From positions 604,149 through 668,148 of the forward strand of contig NW_022098008.1 of NCBI RefSeq assembly GCF_002288925.2: a stretch of DNA of 64,000 bases, in the 5' to 3' direction. This stretch comes from Delphinapterus leucas. Taxonomy: Eukaryota > Chordata > Mammalia > Artiodactyla > Monodontidae. This document shows, in pieces, positions 11,443 through 22,191 of this stretch. The translations under genes and the position numbers were made by a program. The stretch's first letter is position 1. Every line of letters starts with the position of its first letter. The notes beneath the pieces are model-generated. The model ran no database searches, was not told where the DNA came from, and saw only the letters and a program-made list of their open reading frames with translations.

Positions 11443-14400
11443 CGGGCCCTGTGACCCTTGACAGCTCCTGTTTATTGAAGCCCAAATCCCCCAGACCCCT
11501 GCGCTAAGCCCTGGTGAAGAATCTGGGTTGAATCAACCTGGCTTTTTGAAGGAAACACAGTGCAGGGTCATCTGTTTGGAAAAGAGGAGACACCTGCCCT
11601 TCCTGGAGCAAAACAAGGCCTGAACTAACCCCAAGGGCTGCTGCCTGGAAGGGCCTTGAGTTTTCCCAGCAGCATTGGCGGGGGGTGGTGGCGGAAGGCC
11701 GGGATGTGAGCCCCCGCCCGCCCCGAGGCTTGTCAGCTGCCGAGGACTTGCCACAGGCCCGCGGCCATGCCAGGATCCCGGGTGGACCCGGGTTCAGAAG
11801 CCAAGCAGCCTGGTGGACTCCGGGCACCCCTCACGGCCGACTGCAGGGAAGCAGGTTCTCATGCAGGTGGGCAGCCACAGGAAGGGGCGGCCGGGCCAGA
11901 GTGGCCGGGGAGCTGGGCTGCAGGATCGACCAGGAGGTCCCCCTGGGGCCTCGAGTTTGCAGCGGATTGTAAGGTCCTTCCAGGATGCCCAGCATGTTCG
12001 CCAAGAGCAGTTTCTAACCAGACCCTTTAACAGGCCGATGAAGAAGCAGGTTTGTAAAGGCCATCTCTTCACATGCTCCGCCCAGTTCACGGCTCCATGG
12101 GAAGAGCAGAAACTCCAGCCGCACCAATTCCCTCAGGGATCTTCCCGGGAGTCAGTGGGCGGAGAGCCTCTGCTCCATCAAGAGTGTGGGGTTTCCAAGG
12201 AAAACAGGCGGCCCCCAAAACCCGGGAACATGTTTCCTAAGGTTGCAGAGCCACTGAATTTTGAAGGAATATGTGAATGTTGACATTTGGAAAGCGGACG
12301 GTGTTCAGGAGGTGATCGTTTACGTCACCAAAGGTTTCTCCTTTTCAATCAGCCAGACATCCCCACATCCCCTTAAACAGGAGCCCATCTCCTGCCCCGC
12401 AACCAGGCTCGCATGAGGGGTGGACGGCCCAGCGTCGACAGCTCTGGTGGATGGAGGGGGCACCCTGGCCGTGGGAATGTGCGGCCAGACCTCTTGGCTT
12501 TTTCACGGGAAGCCAGGGTCTGAGCTTTTAGGTGGTATGTCCCAACACCTGTGTGCCTGTAGGCCTCACCTGGGCAGATGGGCTGTCCTGGGCCTTTCAG
12601 CAGGACCTGGCCAGGCCAAGGGCCGCTTGCTGGGAAGGACCGGGAATTCCGTTTTGTGCCGTGGCTCATGGAGCAGATGTCCTTGGGAGTCTGAGCTCAG
12701 GACAGAGGTACAGCAGGGTACGTGGCCTCTGGGGGCTGTGGCCCATGGGCCTGGTGGGCTTCCCCGAGAGCCCCTGCGGGTGAGAGGGGCACGGATGGGA
12801 CCATGGGGACCCTGCAGCAAAGGCCGTGGCCACCTGACGTTGACGTCCAAAGAAGGACAGGGAGAATAAAGCATCAGGATGCGTGGGCCCTGGTGCCGTC
12901 CCAGGGGGCCAGCAGAGCGCCTGGCGAAAGGAGGGCCCCGCGGATGCCGGAGAGTGAACGCAGGGGCGAGGGGGGAGCTGCCCCTGCCTGGTGCCCCAGG
13001 GGGTTGGCAGGGGCTCAGGCCCCGCATGGATCGTAGAGCATGGTGATCTTGTAGGCCCTGCTGGCTGATGTGGGAGTCCCGGGGCCGCATGGGGATGGAG
13101 CCCGTCACCAGGAGAGTCAGGAGGTGGTTGGTGCCGAGGACCATCCAGTCAGGTGGGGAAGCGGGAAGCGGGAAGGTGGGGGCCGGACCGGAAAGTGAGG
13201 TGAGGGTGGAGGATTCTGTATGCAGGAGGCCGGGGCTCCTCTGGGGGCGCAAAGGGGAGCGAGGGGGGAGGTTGACGCTGGGGAAGGGCCTGCAGCCGGG
13301 GCTCAGAGCAAGGGGGGTGCATGCCAGAATGGGAGGGGCATCCCAGGAGGGGTGGGGTTGGACCGCCCTGGGGAAGGCGCTGCGGCGGAAGCGGGGCCCT
13401 TGAGCGGGGCCATCAGAAATGGGGCGTCTGTGTGCACCCCGGTCGCGCTTGAGGGCCCTGGTTTCCGGGCCACTTAAGCGGTCGCCCTGCGGGGAGTGGC
13501 CGCGCATCTGGTCAGCAGCCCTGCGGGAGGTTTTATATGTTGCAATTAAAGCCCTTGGCCCTTGTACTGAGCCAAAGCGGTGAAGATTAAAGGGCATTTT
13601 GGTGCAACCAGGACGGATGTGAAGGCACCCGTCGCGGGGAGAAGCGCGGTTACGTTCCCTGCAGCGCTTTCTGTCCCTTGATCGCCGTGCGTCACATCGC
13701 TTGTTGTCGACTCAGATCTTAAACACTGCGTGTTCTAGCATTGGGGCGTACGTGGATGAACCGTATTTCAAACGTTCTGCACACGCAGCTGTATCAGGGA
13801 AGGAGGTCATGACGGGCTGTCGTATCCGTCCCGGCCCGTCGTGTCCTTACTGTGTCTGTGATTGTAGGGGAGCAGCTCAGGGTCCAGCCAAGGGTCTGTG
13901 CAGACCGTTTCTGTCTTGACCCTCCCCCAGCCCAAAGCATTTATCATCTTGTCTGTAACCAACACAATACGCCGAAAGCAAGTGCTCAGACTATTTTAAA
14001 ACAAAAAAATGGGATGAATGTTTGAACTTGCCACTTTTTTAAGCTCACACGTAGACGACTTGGGTGGGTCTTGTTTTTCCTTTGACCTCTCAGCCGAGCC
14101 AGGCGAGTGTTGTGGAAACCCTGGCTTCCTGCCTGTCGCTCTGGCTCCTGGTGGCCGAGGCCTCCGGGCCAGCCGCTCCACCAGCCGTGCGCCCCGGCGC
14201 TTTCCCAGAAGTGCGTCTCGGGGCCTCAGCTGTTGCACCCCAAGACTGGCTCTTCTAGCAAGAAGTGCTATGCTCTGTTGCCAGCTGACCTGCAAGCCTC
14301 CGGCACCTGGTCCGGAAGCCACCGCTGCTCCCCACAAATGCCTGGAACCTCAGCTTCATGACTTATTTTGATTTTACAGAAAAAAATTTAACCAAAAGTC

Positions 14401-16931
14401 AGGTTTTCAGAAAAAGTGACTGGAAGTCATCTTAACGTCCACCCGGGAGAGAGCTCAGCCCTGTCTTTGGGCGGGAGAGGACCTTGTGAGCCCGGGCGGT
14501 GCGTGTGCAGGGCGTTCACAGGACCCCAAGGACGCTTGGAGCTATAGGCGAAGCGGGTGCTTTCGATGCCAGCTCGCTGGGTGGCCGAGGGAGTGGCGTC
14601 TTAATAGTCAGGTGACTTGACTTCTTACTGAAACAAGTTCGCTGCCCACCTGGCGCGCTCAGAGAACTATGGAAGTAGCCTTATTCTGAAGGGTGTGACA
14701 TGGAGGGGGAAGGCAGGGGATTAGGAGAGAGGAAGACGCCAGGGGCTCTGGAGACAGGCGGCAGGGGTCCCCCTCCTTCCTGGGCCCAGCGACACCGGCT
14801 CCACCCCGCATCCTCCTCGAGGCTCCATCTGGGCGGTGATGGTCCCTGCACCTTCCGGGTGCTCCCGTGACGCCCATGGCCGTCAGAGCCCCAGGCCGTG
14901 TTCCCTGATGTCACGTGCGTAGGGGCCCCCAGCACAGCCGGGATCTCACCCAGAGGAGCCCGTGCTCTGTCCCTCGGCCCCGCCCTGCTGCACCCGCGTT
15001 CCTGGGGAGACCCCAAGGCCTGGGGGGGTTCCCTTCCCCACACAGAGCGGGACATCTGGGCCGGTCCTCACTGAACCCAGGGCAGCGTGTGCCCAGAACA
15101 GGAGGTGTGCGTTTGTCTCCTCGTTCCCGTGGACCCAAGTATCTTAGGGTGTGTTTGTGGTTTGTGTTTGTCATCAAGGCCTTCTTCAAAGTGATCAGTT
15201 TGAAAATCTGGGTAAAAGCATTCTAGGTGTTTTTCGTGGGTTTTGTTTTGATTTGTTCTCACAAAGAACAAGCTGGAGACACAGAGCTGTGTTTGAGGAT
15301 GGCCTGTGTCCCCTCTCCTCCTGCCGACGGACACGGCCATCCCGAGGGCACTGGTGGGCCTGGCGCGAGGGCTGGGTCTGGCTGGTGGCATCAGGCCCCT
15401 AGATGAGGAACCTGGGAGCAGGCACCAGTGTCGCAGCCGCGTGGGCCGAGCCGGCACAGGGCCTTCTGCTGTTCCGGTGGTGGCCGGGGCGCCTCGGGCT
15501 GGCAGAGGCTCTGGCACTCACCGGCCAGCGCAAGGATGCCACCAGGCCGCCCCCGCAGGGCGCAGGCGTTGTGCTCCCCCGACGGTGGCCCCCCTCCCTG
15601 CCGCCCAGTTGGTCCTGCACGTGGTCCCTCCTGGCCGGGCCTGATCAGCACCCTCCGAGGCACTGGCATGGGGACACTGCTTCCCACCCCCAGTCCACCT
15701 GCGTGACAAGGCGACAGAGGGACAGTCTGGCCCAACAACACCACCACGTGGAGATGACGTCAGGCCTGTTTGTGGACAGGTCGGGGCTGGTCCCCGGCCA
15801 CTGCCCGCAGCCTGAGGGGCAGCGGTCGGAACCCTTCACCACCCCCTGCGGGGCCCCGAGCTTGTGGGGTGTCAGGCGACCTGGCGGGGCAACCCCACTG
15901 GGCCTCGTGCCGAGTTGACTCCAGCCTGGGCCTGAGCCCTTGGGAGAGATGAGGGGCCCCAAGTGACCTGGAGATGCTGCGTCAGGAGGTGTGATAGAGC
16001 CTTGGGGCCCAAGGGGGCCGTGTAGCCAAGCAGTCCTGGGGGGCCGTGCCCTCACACACATCTGAACGTTGCATCCTTGGCCGGGCTCTCAACAGCTCTG
16101 TGGCTTCAGAGTCAGAACGGAAATGCGGGGGACAGAGACGTCCGTCCGCTCAAGAGTCACCTGGGGAAACACCGGGTCCTGGGGGCGGCGCCACGTGACC
16201 CGCCACTGGGACACTGGATGGAGCCAGGATCCGAGGCAGCTTCCCTGGCCGTGTCACCCCTTCTTCCCGTCTCTGTGCTCTGACTTTTGTGGGCTGTCTC
16301 CACGGGCCATGTGAACTTGTTCTGTAGTTTCCTGGCTGAAACACCCTTTGGATAAGTTGGAAGTCTCGTCCTGTTTTTCCGTAACTGGTCTTGGGATCGG
16401 CCCTGGAAGCCGGGGGGCTTCTGTCTGTGCCCTCGGCCCGGCCGCCCTGGAGGAGATGCCGTCCCCCTGCAGCCCCGGCCCCTGGGTCCGTGGGTGTTTC
16501 GGGGGCAGGTCACTCGGGTTCTTGCCGGCTGTGACGGGAGGTGCTGCGTGCGGGCCAGGGAGCAGAGGGCAGGCGGCTTCTGTCCGCAGCCCAGGTTTCT
16601 GGTCTGTGCCCACCTCTCACAGCAAAGGCCAGGCCGCAGCTTTGTTCTCACTGCGGCTGCGTCCTTGGGCAAAGGCCATGTCTCTCGTGCGGGGCTCCTG
16701 TTGAAGCCCCGGCGCTCTCACGGGTGCCATGTCTCGTCCTGGAGACACTTCTCATGGAACCAGACAACATCCAGGGATGTGCGTGTGTCTTACTTTCAAA
16801 AACCTGAGGCTTAGTGAGGGTGGAGAGTTTGGTATTTCTAGACCAAGAACTCTTGGCGCCCCAGGAGGTGGGGTCCGGTTCCGGCACGGTGTGGGGGTGC
16901 ACACCGTCTGCCCTGTCCTCTCTCCCTGCAG

Positions 16932-16992
16932 GGGCTGCCTGGCGGGGACCCCAAGGAAGGACCTTTCCGGGACGACCCGTGTCCCCTAGAGG
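16932..16992 (+). CDS. NKD2: NKD2 coding exon (GDPKEGPF segment)
   Basis: This 61-bp exon starts in phase 0 after a tctccctgcag acceptor and ends before a strong gtaagt donor. It encodes GLPGGDPKEGPFRDDPCPLE plus one base of the next codon. The GDPKEGPF core matches the segment after exon 2 in mammalian NKD2. It is the most 5' coding exon I can support. Confidence 0.88.
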
Positions 16993-19900
16993 GTAAGTCC
17001 TGCTCTCCAGACCTCACTGACGCCACACCGTATCCCAGGCACCTGCCCCCAGGACACCCTGGCGATGGGGACCACCCACGCCCCACGGTCCCCGACCTAT
17101 CCCACCACACCCAGGCCAGCCCTGGCTGGTCGCGGGTCCCCACCGGTGGCCGTTTGCAGGTCCAAGCCAGGTTCCCCGGTCTTAAAAGCAAAGCGTTCTG
17201 AGATGTGCTTAAAAACACATCTCACGTGGGCTCCTCCGTGGAGCAGACGACGTGGACTTCGGTCTGGGGGTTGGAGAAGCAAAAGGTGAATCTCAGGGCC
17301 TCTGCCCGTCCGCGTCCCTGGAGTCCCGCGAGCCCGTGGGTGGGGGGACAGGTTCCGCACGCGGGCGTTTCGGTGAATCCACGGGTCACCTGTGGGTGTG
17401 ATGCACCGCATTAGCGTAAGGCTGTCCAAAGTGGTCTGCGTGCGAAGCATGGCCGCCCTAGTCACCGCCACACACGTGCATCTGCCGTGGAGTGGGTCCC
17501 CGTGGCGTGTGACAGGTGGCCACCAGGCTTGTCCGAGGGCCGGTGCCGGGCGAGCGTCCTCAGCATTGCGTGGGCGGGGAGGCTGACCGCAGGGCTGCCT
17601 TCGGAGGGGCTCCGCGAGCCCTGCCCGGGAGCTCGGGCCCCGGGTGTCTCCTGGCAGCTGCGCGTCTCCCCGACGTGCCCGGCTCCTGTCCTGGGGAGTA
17701 AGTGAGCCTGGAGCCCAGGGAGCTCCTTGTCCGTCGGGCCCGGAGATCGGGGAGGGGGCTGCCCAGCGCACAGGCAGCCTCCCAGGCTCTGGTGTTGCGG
17801 GCTGTTGGGAACCAGACCGTGTTGCTGGGGAGGGGAAGCCAGACAGTGAGCGCAGCAACCCTCCCGGGGGCCCCACTGCAGCCAGGGAGGCAGGAGCGCG
17901 TGTCCGGCCACGGCTCACCCCGGGGAGGGCCGCCCTGGCCTCTGCTCAGGTCCCTTGATGCCACGTGTTCCAGAAGCCCAGGCCCTCAGCTCAGACCCGT
18001 CTGGAGAGGTCACAGGCCCAGCAAGGATGCGGTGGCCCCGGGGCCACACCCCCTCCCAGCCCTGCGTCAGCCCCCGGGCCAGGCCAGGGGAGACGGGCCC
18101 GTCCCACCCCTCTCGTCCCTGCAGTGGCACTGCCGCCGGAGAAGGCCGAGGGCCGAGAGGGCCCAGGACAGCTCTTCGGCACAGACGATGGAGAAAGGGC
18201 AGTGAACCGCGAGGGCCCCCGCGGGCCGGGCAAGCGGCGCCTCAACATGGACGTAGGTCTTTGCCCGGCTGCCCCTCCTGCAGGCGGCCAGCGCCGGGGG
18301 AGGGCGCGTATCGCGCTAACACGGGGTCCCTGCGCCCTGCAGCTCCCACGCAGCAGGCTCTGCTGGGTGGAGGTGTCGCCCTGCACTCGGCCAGAGCTGG
18401 CCAGTGTGGCCCCAAGTAATTCAGGGGACTTGCCCGGCACCAGTGCCAGCACCACGGAAGTGATCCAGGAGTTGACTGTGCAGACCTCTCAGCTCCCCAG
18501 CCCGCCCGGGGTGGGGGTCAGGGCCCCGGCGCGAGGACGAGGCTGACCCTGGCTGCCTGTCCCCGTCACCCCTGCAGGCGCTCCAGTGTGACGTCTCGGT
18601 GGAGGAGGACGACGGCCAGGAGTGGACGTTCACGCTCTACGGCTTCGACAACAGTGGCAAGGCCACCAGAGAGGTGACACGCTGCGTCTTGCGTCCCACG
18701 GTCCCCGGAAGGGCGCTGGCCGCAGACAGACAACGATGCCCGGGTCTCCACGATGGGGACAGGCTGAGCCCCCTCCAGGGCGGCGGGAGAGGCTGGCACC
18801 CTTCATAGGACAGGCTTGCGCGGGGTGGGAGGGGAGCCACCGCAGGACCCAGGTCACCGACAGAGCCGGCTGGAGTCCGTGTCCCCTCCCGCACCCGGCC
18901 GCTGTCTGTGCAGTTCCCGGCAGAGCCCTGCACGCCTGTCTCGGCCCCGGCCAGCAGCCCCTCCCCTCCGCAGGGTGGTGAGGGCCCCAGGGGCGCCCCC
19001 GGCGCTCTGCTCTGCTGGCTTGTGTGTCCCGGAGGGCAAAGTGCCTCTTGGAAGGGAGCAGGCGCGCGGGATGACTGAGATAAGCGTTCGAGTTAAAAGC
19101 AGAATCCGATAGTTTATCTGACTGCGAAGTCCTTTGAACATAGATTCGGTTTGAAATTTAAAAGGTCGGAAAGATGTGATCCCAGCAGGGCTGCTGGCTC
19201 AGGTCGCGTGGTGCATTCACAGGACTGAGGAAAGGCATCTCAGATAAGCTGTCTCCTTTAGCTGGGCTCTGCTGGGATGCCGAGTGAATCAATCAGGCGG
19301 GCAGCCTGCAGGTGGCAGCAGGCAGTGTGGGTTGGGCGGTCCTCCCCCCTGTCTGCCTGTGTCCGTGACGTCCATGCCCGCCCTCAGGACATGTCCAGCC
19401 TGATGCACACCATCTACGAGGTTGTCGATGCCTCGGTCAACCACTCCTCGGGCAGAAGCAAGACCCTCCGAGTGAAGCTGACCGTCAGCCCTGAGCCCTC
19501 CAGCAAGAGGAAGGAAGGTCCCCCCGCCAGCCAGGGTGAGGGCCTGGGCTCCTGGGCTGCAGCAGCTCCCTGCTCAGGTGCCCTGAAGACCCTGCTTACA
19601 CGTCAGCCCACCCCTCCTCGCAGGCAGGCTTCCTGCACCCCCTGCCCCCACACTGCATCTCCCCAGAGCTCCCACTCACCCTGCTGGGGGGTGTTAACTG
19701 TGTCTACTGTTCAGTGCCCCCATCACAGAAAAAATCTCTATGGCCTCCTGAACATGGAAAGCGGGGCCTGGCACCTGGCGAGGGCTCGAAGCTGTTTGTT
19801 CAGTGAAAGAATGAGTGCATGGGTGCCTGAGTGAGTGAGCGAACGAGTGAGTGAGAGAACGAGTGCCCACCTGCCTCTTTCAGACCGGGAGCCCACGCGA

Positions 19901-21324
19901 TGCAGGATGGAGGGGGAGCTCCCCGAGGACCCCAGGGTGGCCGACAAGAGGCTGTCCACGCACATCAGGTGAGGGGCTGGCGTCCAGCTCTGCCCTCCTG
20001 AGATGCGAGCAGCCCAGCCACACTCCTGCGTCCCACAGGCCTCGGGGGCTGTCCCCTTGGGGTGGCCCGCCAGGACGGGCACCTGGGCACAAAGGCCTGG
20101 ATGCGGCCAGGGAGCCCCAGTCCCTCCCTGCCATCGGGTGGGCGTCCGGCACCCAGGCTGGAGCTGGGCGCTTCCAGTGTCGTCTGAGAGGCCGTGGGGC
20201 TTGAAGGGCAGCAGGCGTTCGGCCTCCAGACCCTCAGCCCAGCTGCTCCTGTGCCCTACGGCTCCACTCACTGGGGCAGCAGCCACGGAGCCCTAGCTGG
20301 CGTCCTAGGTGATGCAGAGACAGTGGAGGACGCTGGGTGGGACCGTGGTCCTGGGGTCTCCTTGGGCCCCTGCTTGTCCTAGCGCCCACCCTTTGTGGGT
20401 GGGCGTGCTGCTCAGAGCATGAGAGAGCAAACCCTCGCCCCCACCACACTCCACCAGGAGGCCCACCGCCGACCCCCACCCCTGCTCCGAGCGGGGGCCC
20501 TACTGTGTGGACGAGAGCACGGAGCGGAGGAACCACTACCTGGACCTGGCGGGAATCGAGAACTACGCATCTAAGTTCGGACCAGGTGGGTCCTGGAGAC
20601 TGGGCCCCTGGCGCCAGGCCTGAGGGTTCCGGGTCCCTGCGGCGACCCCAGCTGGGGCCCCGAGTCCCAGAGTGGGCCGTTCAGGTGTGCGGGCAGGACC
20701 GGGTCCGGGTGGGACGTCCCAGGCCCCGCGAGGGGTCTCACGGGTGCCGTGTCTGCAGGGTCCCCCCCGGCGCAGGCCAGGCAGGAGCCCCCAGCCAGGG
20801 CCGCGCACCCGCAGGGCCGGTCCCGCTCCCAGGAGTCGGATGCGCACGCCGTGCACCATCGCCGCTGCCTGGGGCTGGCCGAGCCCGCTCTGCTGGCCGC
20901 TGAGCCTGTGCCGCGGGCTCTGGACCTGCCGCCCCGGCCGAAGGGGCCGGAGAGGCCGTTCCTGAGGTCCCCGCAGGGCTCGGGGCGGCCGCCTGGGGCC
21001 CCCAGTGGGGGCAGGCCCGGGAGAGCCTTCAGCTTTCATCCACCGGCCCCCCAACCCCAGGCCCCGCCCCAGGACGGTCACCATGTCCCGCAGTCCCTGC
21101 CCCCACCCTACGGCCACAGGCGGTGCCGGCAGAGGGGCCGGGAGGGCCACTCGCCGCTCAAGGCCGCACCAGGCCAGCCCGCGGCGCTGGAGCACGAGGC
21201 AGCGCGGGAGCTGCCACCCATGCTGCTGGGCGAGGCCTGCGCGGGGCCGGTGGTCCAGCGCCACGAGCACCACCACCACCACGAGCACCACCACCACCAC
21301 GAGCACCACCACCACCCGGCCTAG
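16932..21324 (+). CDS. NKD2: NKD2, naked cuticle homolog 2 (seven 3' coding exons; N-terminal exons not in view)
   Basis: NKD2 is a cytoplasmic and membrane-associated antagonist of canonical Wnt signalling. It binds Dishevelled through a region around a single EF-hand, and in mammals it also escorts TGF-alpha vesicles to the basolateral membrane. Seven exons (16932-16992, 18125-18252, 18578-18673, 19388-19535, 19884-19968, 20458-20585, 20759-21324) have AG/GT borders and matching phases and give 403 codons plus a stop. Recognisable blocks are the EF-hand (LYGFDNSGKATREDM), the conserved stretch after it (HTIYEVVDASVNHSS), the NHYLDLAGIENY motif and a C-terminal His-rich tail. The product should begin with a myristoylated MGKLQSK-type N-terminus, which I could not locate; those exons probably lie upstream of the window. 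NKD1 is the alternative paralogue, but the His-rich tail and the SLC12A7 neighbour favour NKD2. Oddity: Gly replaces the expected Asp at EF-hand loop position 1. Confidence 0.95.
16993..18124. other. NKD2 intron
   Basis: This is a 1.1-kb GC-rich intron between two supported NKD2 exons. Long open frames on both strands reflect GC content; I see no repeat family or additional exon. Confidence 0.8.
18125..18252 (+). CDS. NKD2: NKD2 coding exon (pre-EF-hand linker)
   Basis: This 128-bp exon completes the Val codon split from the previous exon (G|TG) and ends in phase 0 before gtaggt. It encodes the acidic, Gly-rich linker with AEGREGPGQL, DDGERA and NREGPRGPG, ending RLNMD, which abuts the EF-hand exon. 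Confidence 0.92.
18578..18673 (+). CDS. NKD2: NKD2 coding exon (EF-hand, first part)
   Basis: This 96-bp, 32-codon exon sits between a cccctgcag acceptor and a gtgaca donor. It encodes ALQCDVSVEEDDGQEWTFTL and then YGFDNSGKATRE. This is the N-terminal half and most of the calcium-binding loop of the single EF-hand used for Dishevelled binding. Loop position 1 (18641-18643) is Gly (GGC), where human and mouse NKD2 have Asp; positions 3 (Asp) and 6 (Gly) are kept. The loop is completed by the Asp that opens the next exon. Confidence 0.95.
18674..19387. other. NKD2 intron splitting the EF-hand loop
   Basis: This 714-bp intron separates EF-hand loop position 11 (Glu) from position 12 (Asp). It has an AT-richer patch around 19080-19270. 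I see no nameable element. Confidence 0.8.
19388..19535 (+). CDS. NKD2: NKD2 coding exon (EF-hand end and conserved core)
   Basis: This 148-bp exon begins GAC ATG (DMSSLMHTIYEVVDASVNHS), supplies loop position 12 of the EF-hand and its exiting helix, and continues through TLRVKLTVSPEPSSKRK. The acceptor is gccctcag and the donor gtgagg. It is the most conserved part of the protein and identifies the family. Confidence 0.96.
19827..19862. repeat. GAGT/GAAC short tandem repeat in NKD2 intron
   Basis: Short tandem gagtgagtgagcgaacgagt units lie just upstream of the acceptor of the exon at 19884. It is a low-complexity tract next to a splice site. Confidence 0.6.
19884..19968 (+). CDS. NKD2: NKD2 coding exon (DREPTRCRMEGEL)
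   Basis: This 85-bp exon follows a ctgcctctttcag acceptor and precedes gtgagg. It completes the split Asp codon and encodes REPTRCRMEGELPEDPRVAD followed by KRLSTHI. Both phases fit the flanking exons. Confidence 0.93.
20458..20585 (+). CDS. NKD2: NKD2 coding exon (NHYLDLAGIENY motif)
   Basis: This 128-bp exon encodes RPTADPHPCSERGPYCVDES and TERRNHYLDLAGIENYASKF. The NHYLDLAGIENY motif is characteristic of vertebrate NKD proteins. The acceptor is tccaccag and the donor gtgggt; the last base begins a Gly codon finished in the terminal exon. Confidence 0.95.
20759..21324 (+). CDS. NKD2: NKD2 terminal coding exon with His-rich tail
   Basis: This 566-bp coding part of the last exon follows a gtgtctgcag acceptor. 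It encodes a disordered Pro-, Arg- and Gln-rich region (RSRSQESDAHAVHHRR, then GHHVPQSLPPPYGHRR, REGHSPLK, PVVQRHEH) and ends in runs of His broken by Glu, HHHHHE twice and then HHHHPA, with TAG at 21322-21324. The His-rich tail is a hallmark of NKD proteins; from memory the mammalian tail ends slightly differently. Confidence 0.95.
21262..21318 (+). repeat. Coding 18-bp tandem repeat (E-H5 unit) in the NKD2 tail
   Basis: Three in-frame copies of an 18-bp unit (gag followed by cac codons) encode Glu plus five His; the last copy is shortened. Because the unit is a multiple of 3, copy-number change keeps the frame, so this is a likely length-polymorphic coding tract. Confidence 0.75.
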
Positions 21325-21428
21325 CGGCCCCAACGGTACTAGGGACCCACGCGGAGGAGCCTCCTCCCTCCTCGGCGAGGAGTGTCTCACGCCAGCGGCG
21401 TCCCCGTCCCGAAGCTTTCCGTGTCATC

Positions 21429-21434
21429 CATAAA
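21429..21434 (+). promoter_or_regulatory. Candidate NKD2 poly(A) signal (CATAAA variant)
   Basis: CATAAA lies 105 nt after the NKD2 stop codon, followed by a T/G-containing stretch (catttgtacacttgg). It is a rare variant hexamer and would give a very short 3' UTR. The canonical AATAAA at 22186 is the alternative. Confidence 0.35.
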
Positions 21435-21566
21435 CACATTTGTACACTTGGACGCCTGCCCCTGCTCCTGTCGCGATACCAAAGCAAGGCCCACGGGGTC
21501 GAAGGGACCCTGCTCGGACGGCCTTGGCGTGTTTTCCTCTCGGAGCCCCGCTGGGGGTGCTTCTCC

Positions 21567-21586
21567 TGCGCGGCAGGGGGCGCGAG
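21567..21586 (+). promoter_or_regulatory. CTCF-like motif
   Basis: GGCAGGGGGCGCGAG matches the core CTCF consensus (AG, GGGGC, GC). It lies 243 bp past the NKD2 stop, in the space between converging genes. This is a motif match only. Confidence 0.35.
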
Positions 21587-22185
21587 GCTTGTCACTGGCC
21601 CCGGGGGGCCGGGGGCTTTGTGGGTCCTGTGGCTCATCCACCCTGAACTGGGGAGGGGCGGCTCAGGGGGCAGTCGCTGCTCGGGGCCGCGTGTGCGGTG
21701 GTGAGTTCCAGTGTGCGAGGCCGGCACGGATCACAGGGGAGAAGGGAAGCGGCCAGAGTCCAGAAGGGCGGAGGTGAAAGCCAAGAGGAGGGGCGGCCAG
21801 GCAGGGCCACAGGCGGTGCCGCCAGCATCCTTAGAGGACACAGACGTGGCCAGCGGGGCCAGGGAAGTGTGGGCGCCCCCGAGAACCACACACGCATGGA
21901 CAGCTGGACAGGAGGTGGGCAGAAACCATTGAGTGCCGGGCACAGCCTCAGCTTTGGAAAAGCACGATTCCCTTTGGGAGGCTGGGAAGAGGGCCGCAGG
22001 CGAGCAGGAAGCCTGGGTGTCCTGGAACCTCGGCCCACGGATCCCCCCGAGGCAGGACGTGCCGCTGCTCCGTCTGAGGTGAGCAACTTGTGAATTGGTG
22101 CAGCTGGTTTTGTATTTACCTCCTTGGCACTGTTTTTAAGGATACAGCAAATTGGTGGTTGATCCGTGATTTATTCCCCAGTCAT

Positions 22186-22191
22186 AATAAA
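22186..22191 (+). promoter_or_regulatory. Candidate NKD2 distal poly(A) signal (AATAAA)
   Basis: A canonical AATAAA lies in an AT-rich patch about 860 nt after the NKD2 stop, with a T/G-rich stretch just downstream (gcattttgtaac). It would give a 3' UTR of roughly 0.9 kb. Confidence 0.4.

Larger units (their letters stand above)
1..16931. other. GC-rich non-coding DNA, presumed 5' intron(s) of NKD2
   Basis: No convincing exon was found upstream of 16932. The many long open frames reflect high GC and tandem repeats, overlap on both strands and resemble no family I know. The stretch contains a 10-bp minisatellite, MLT1 LTR pieces, an L1 3' end, a TG-rich microsatellite, a 44-bp duplication and a polypyrimidine tract (10190-10262). 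The rest, including 12300-16900, shows nothing I can name. Confidence 0.6.
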
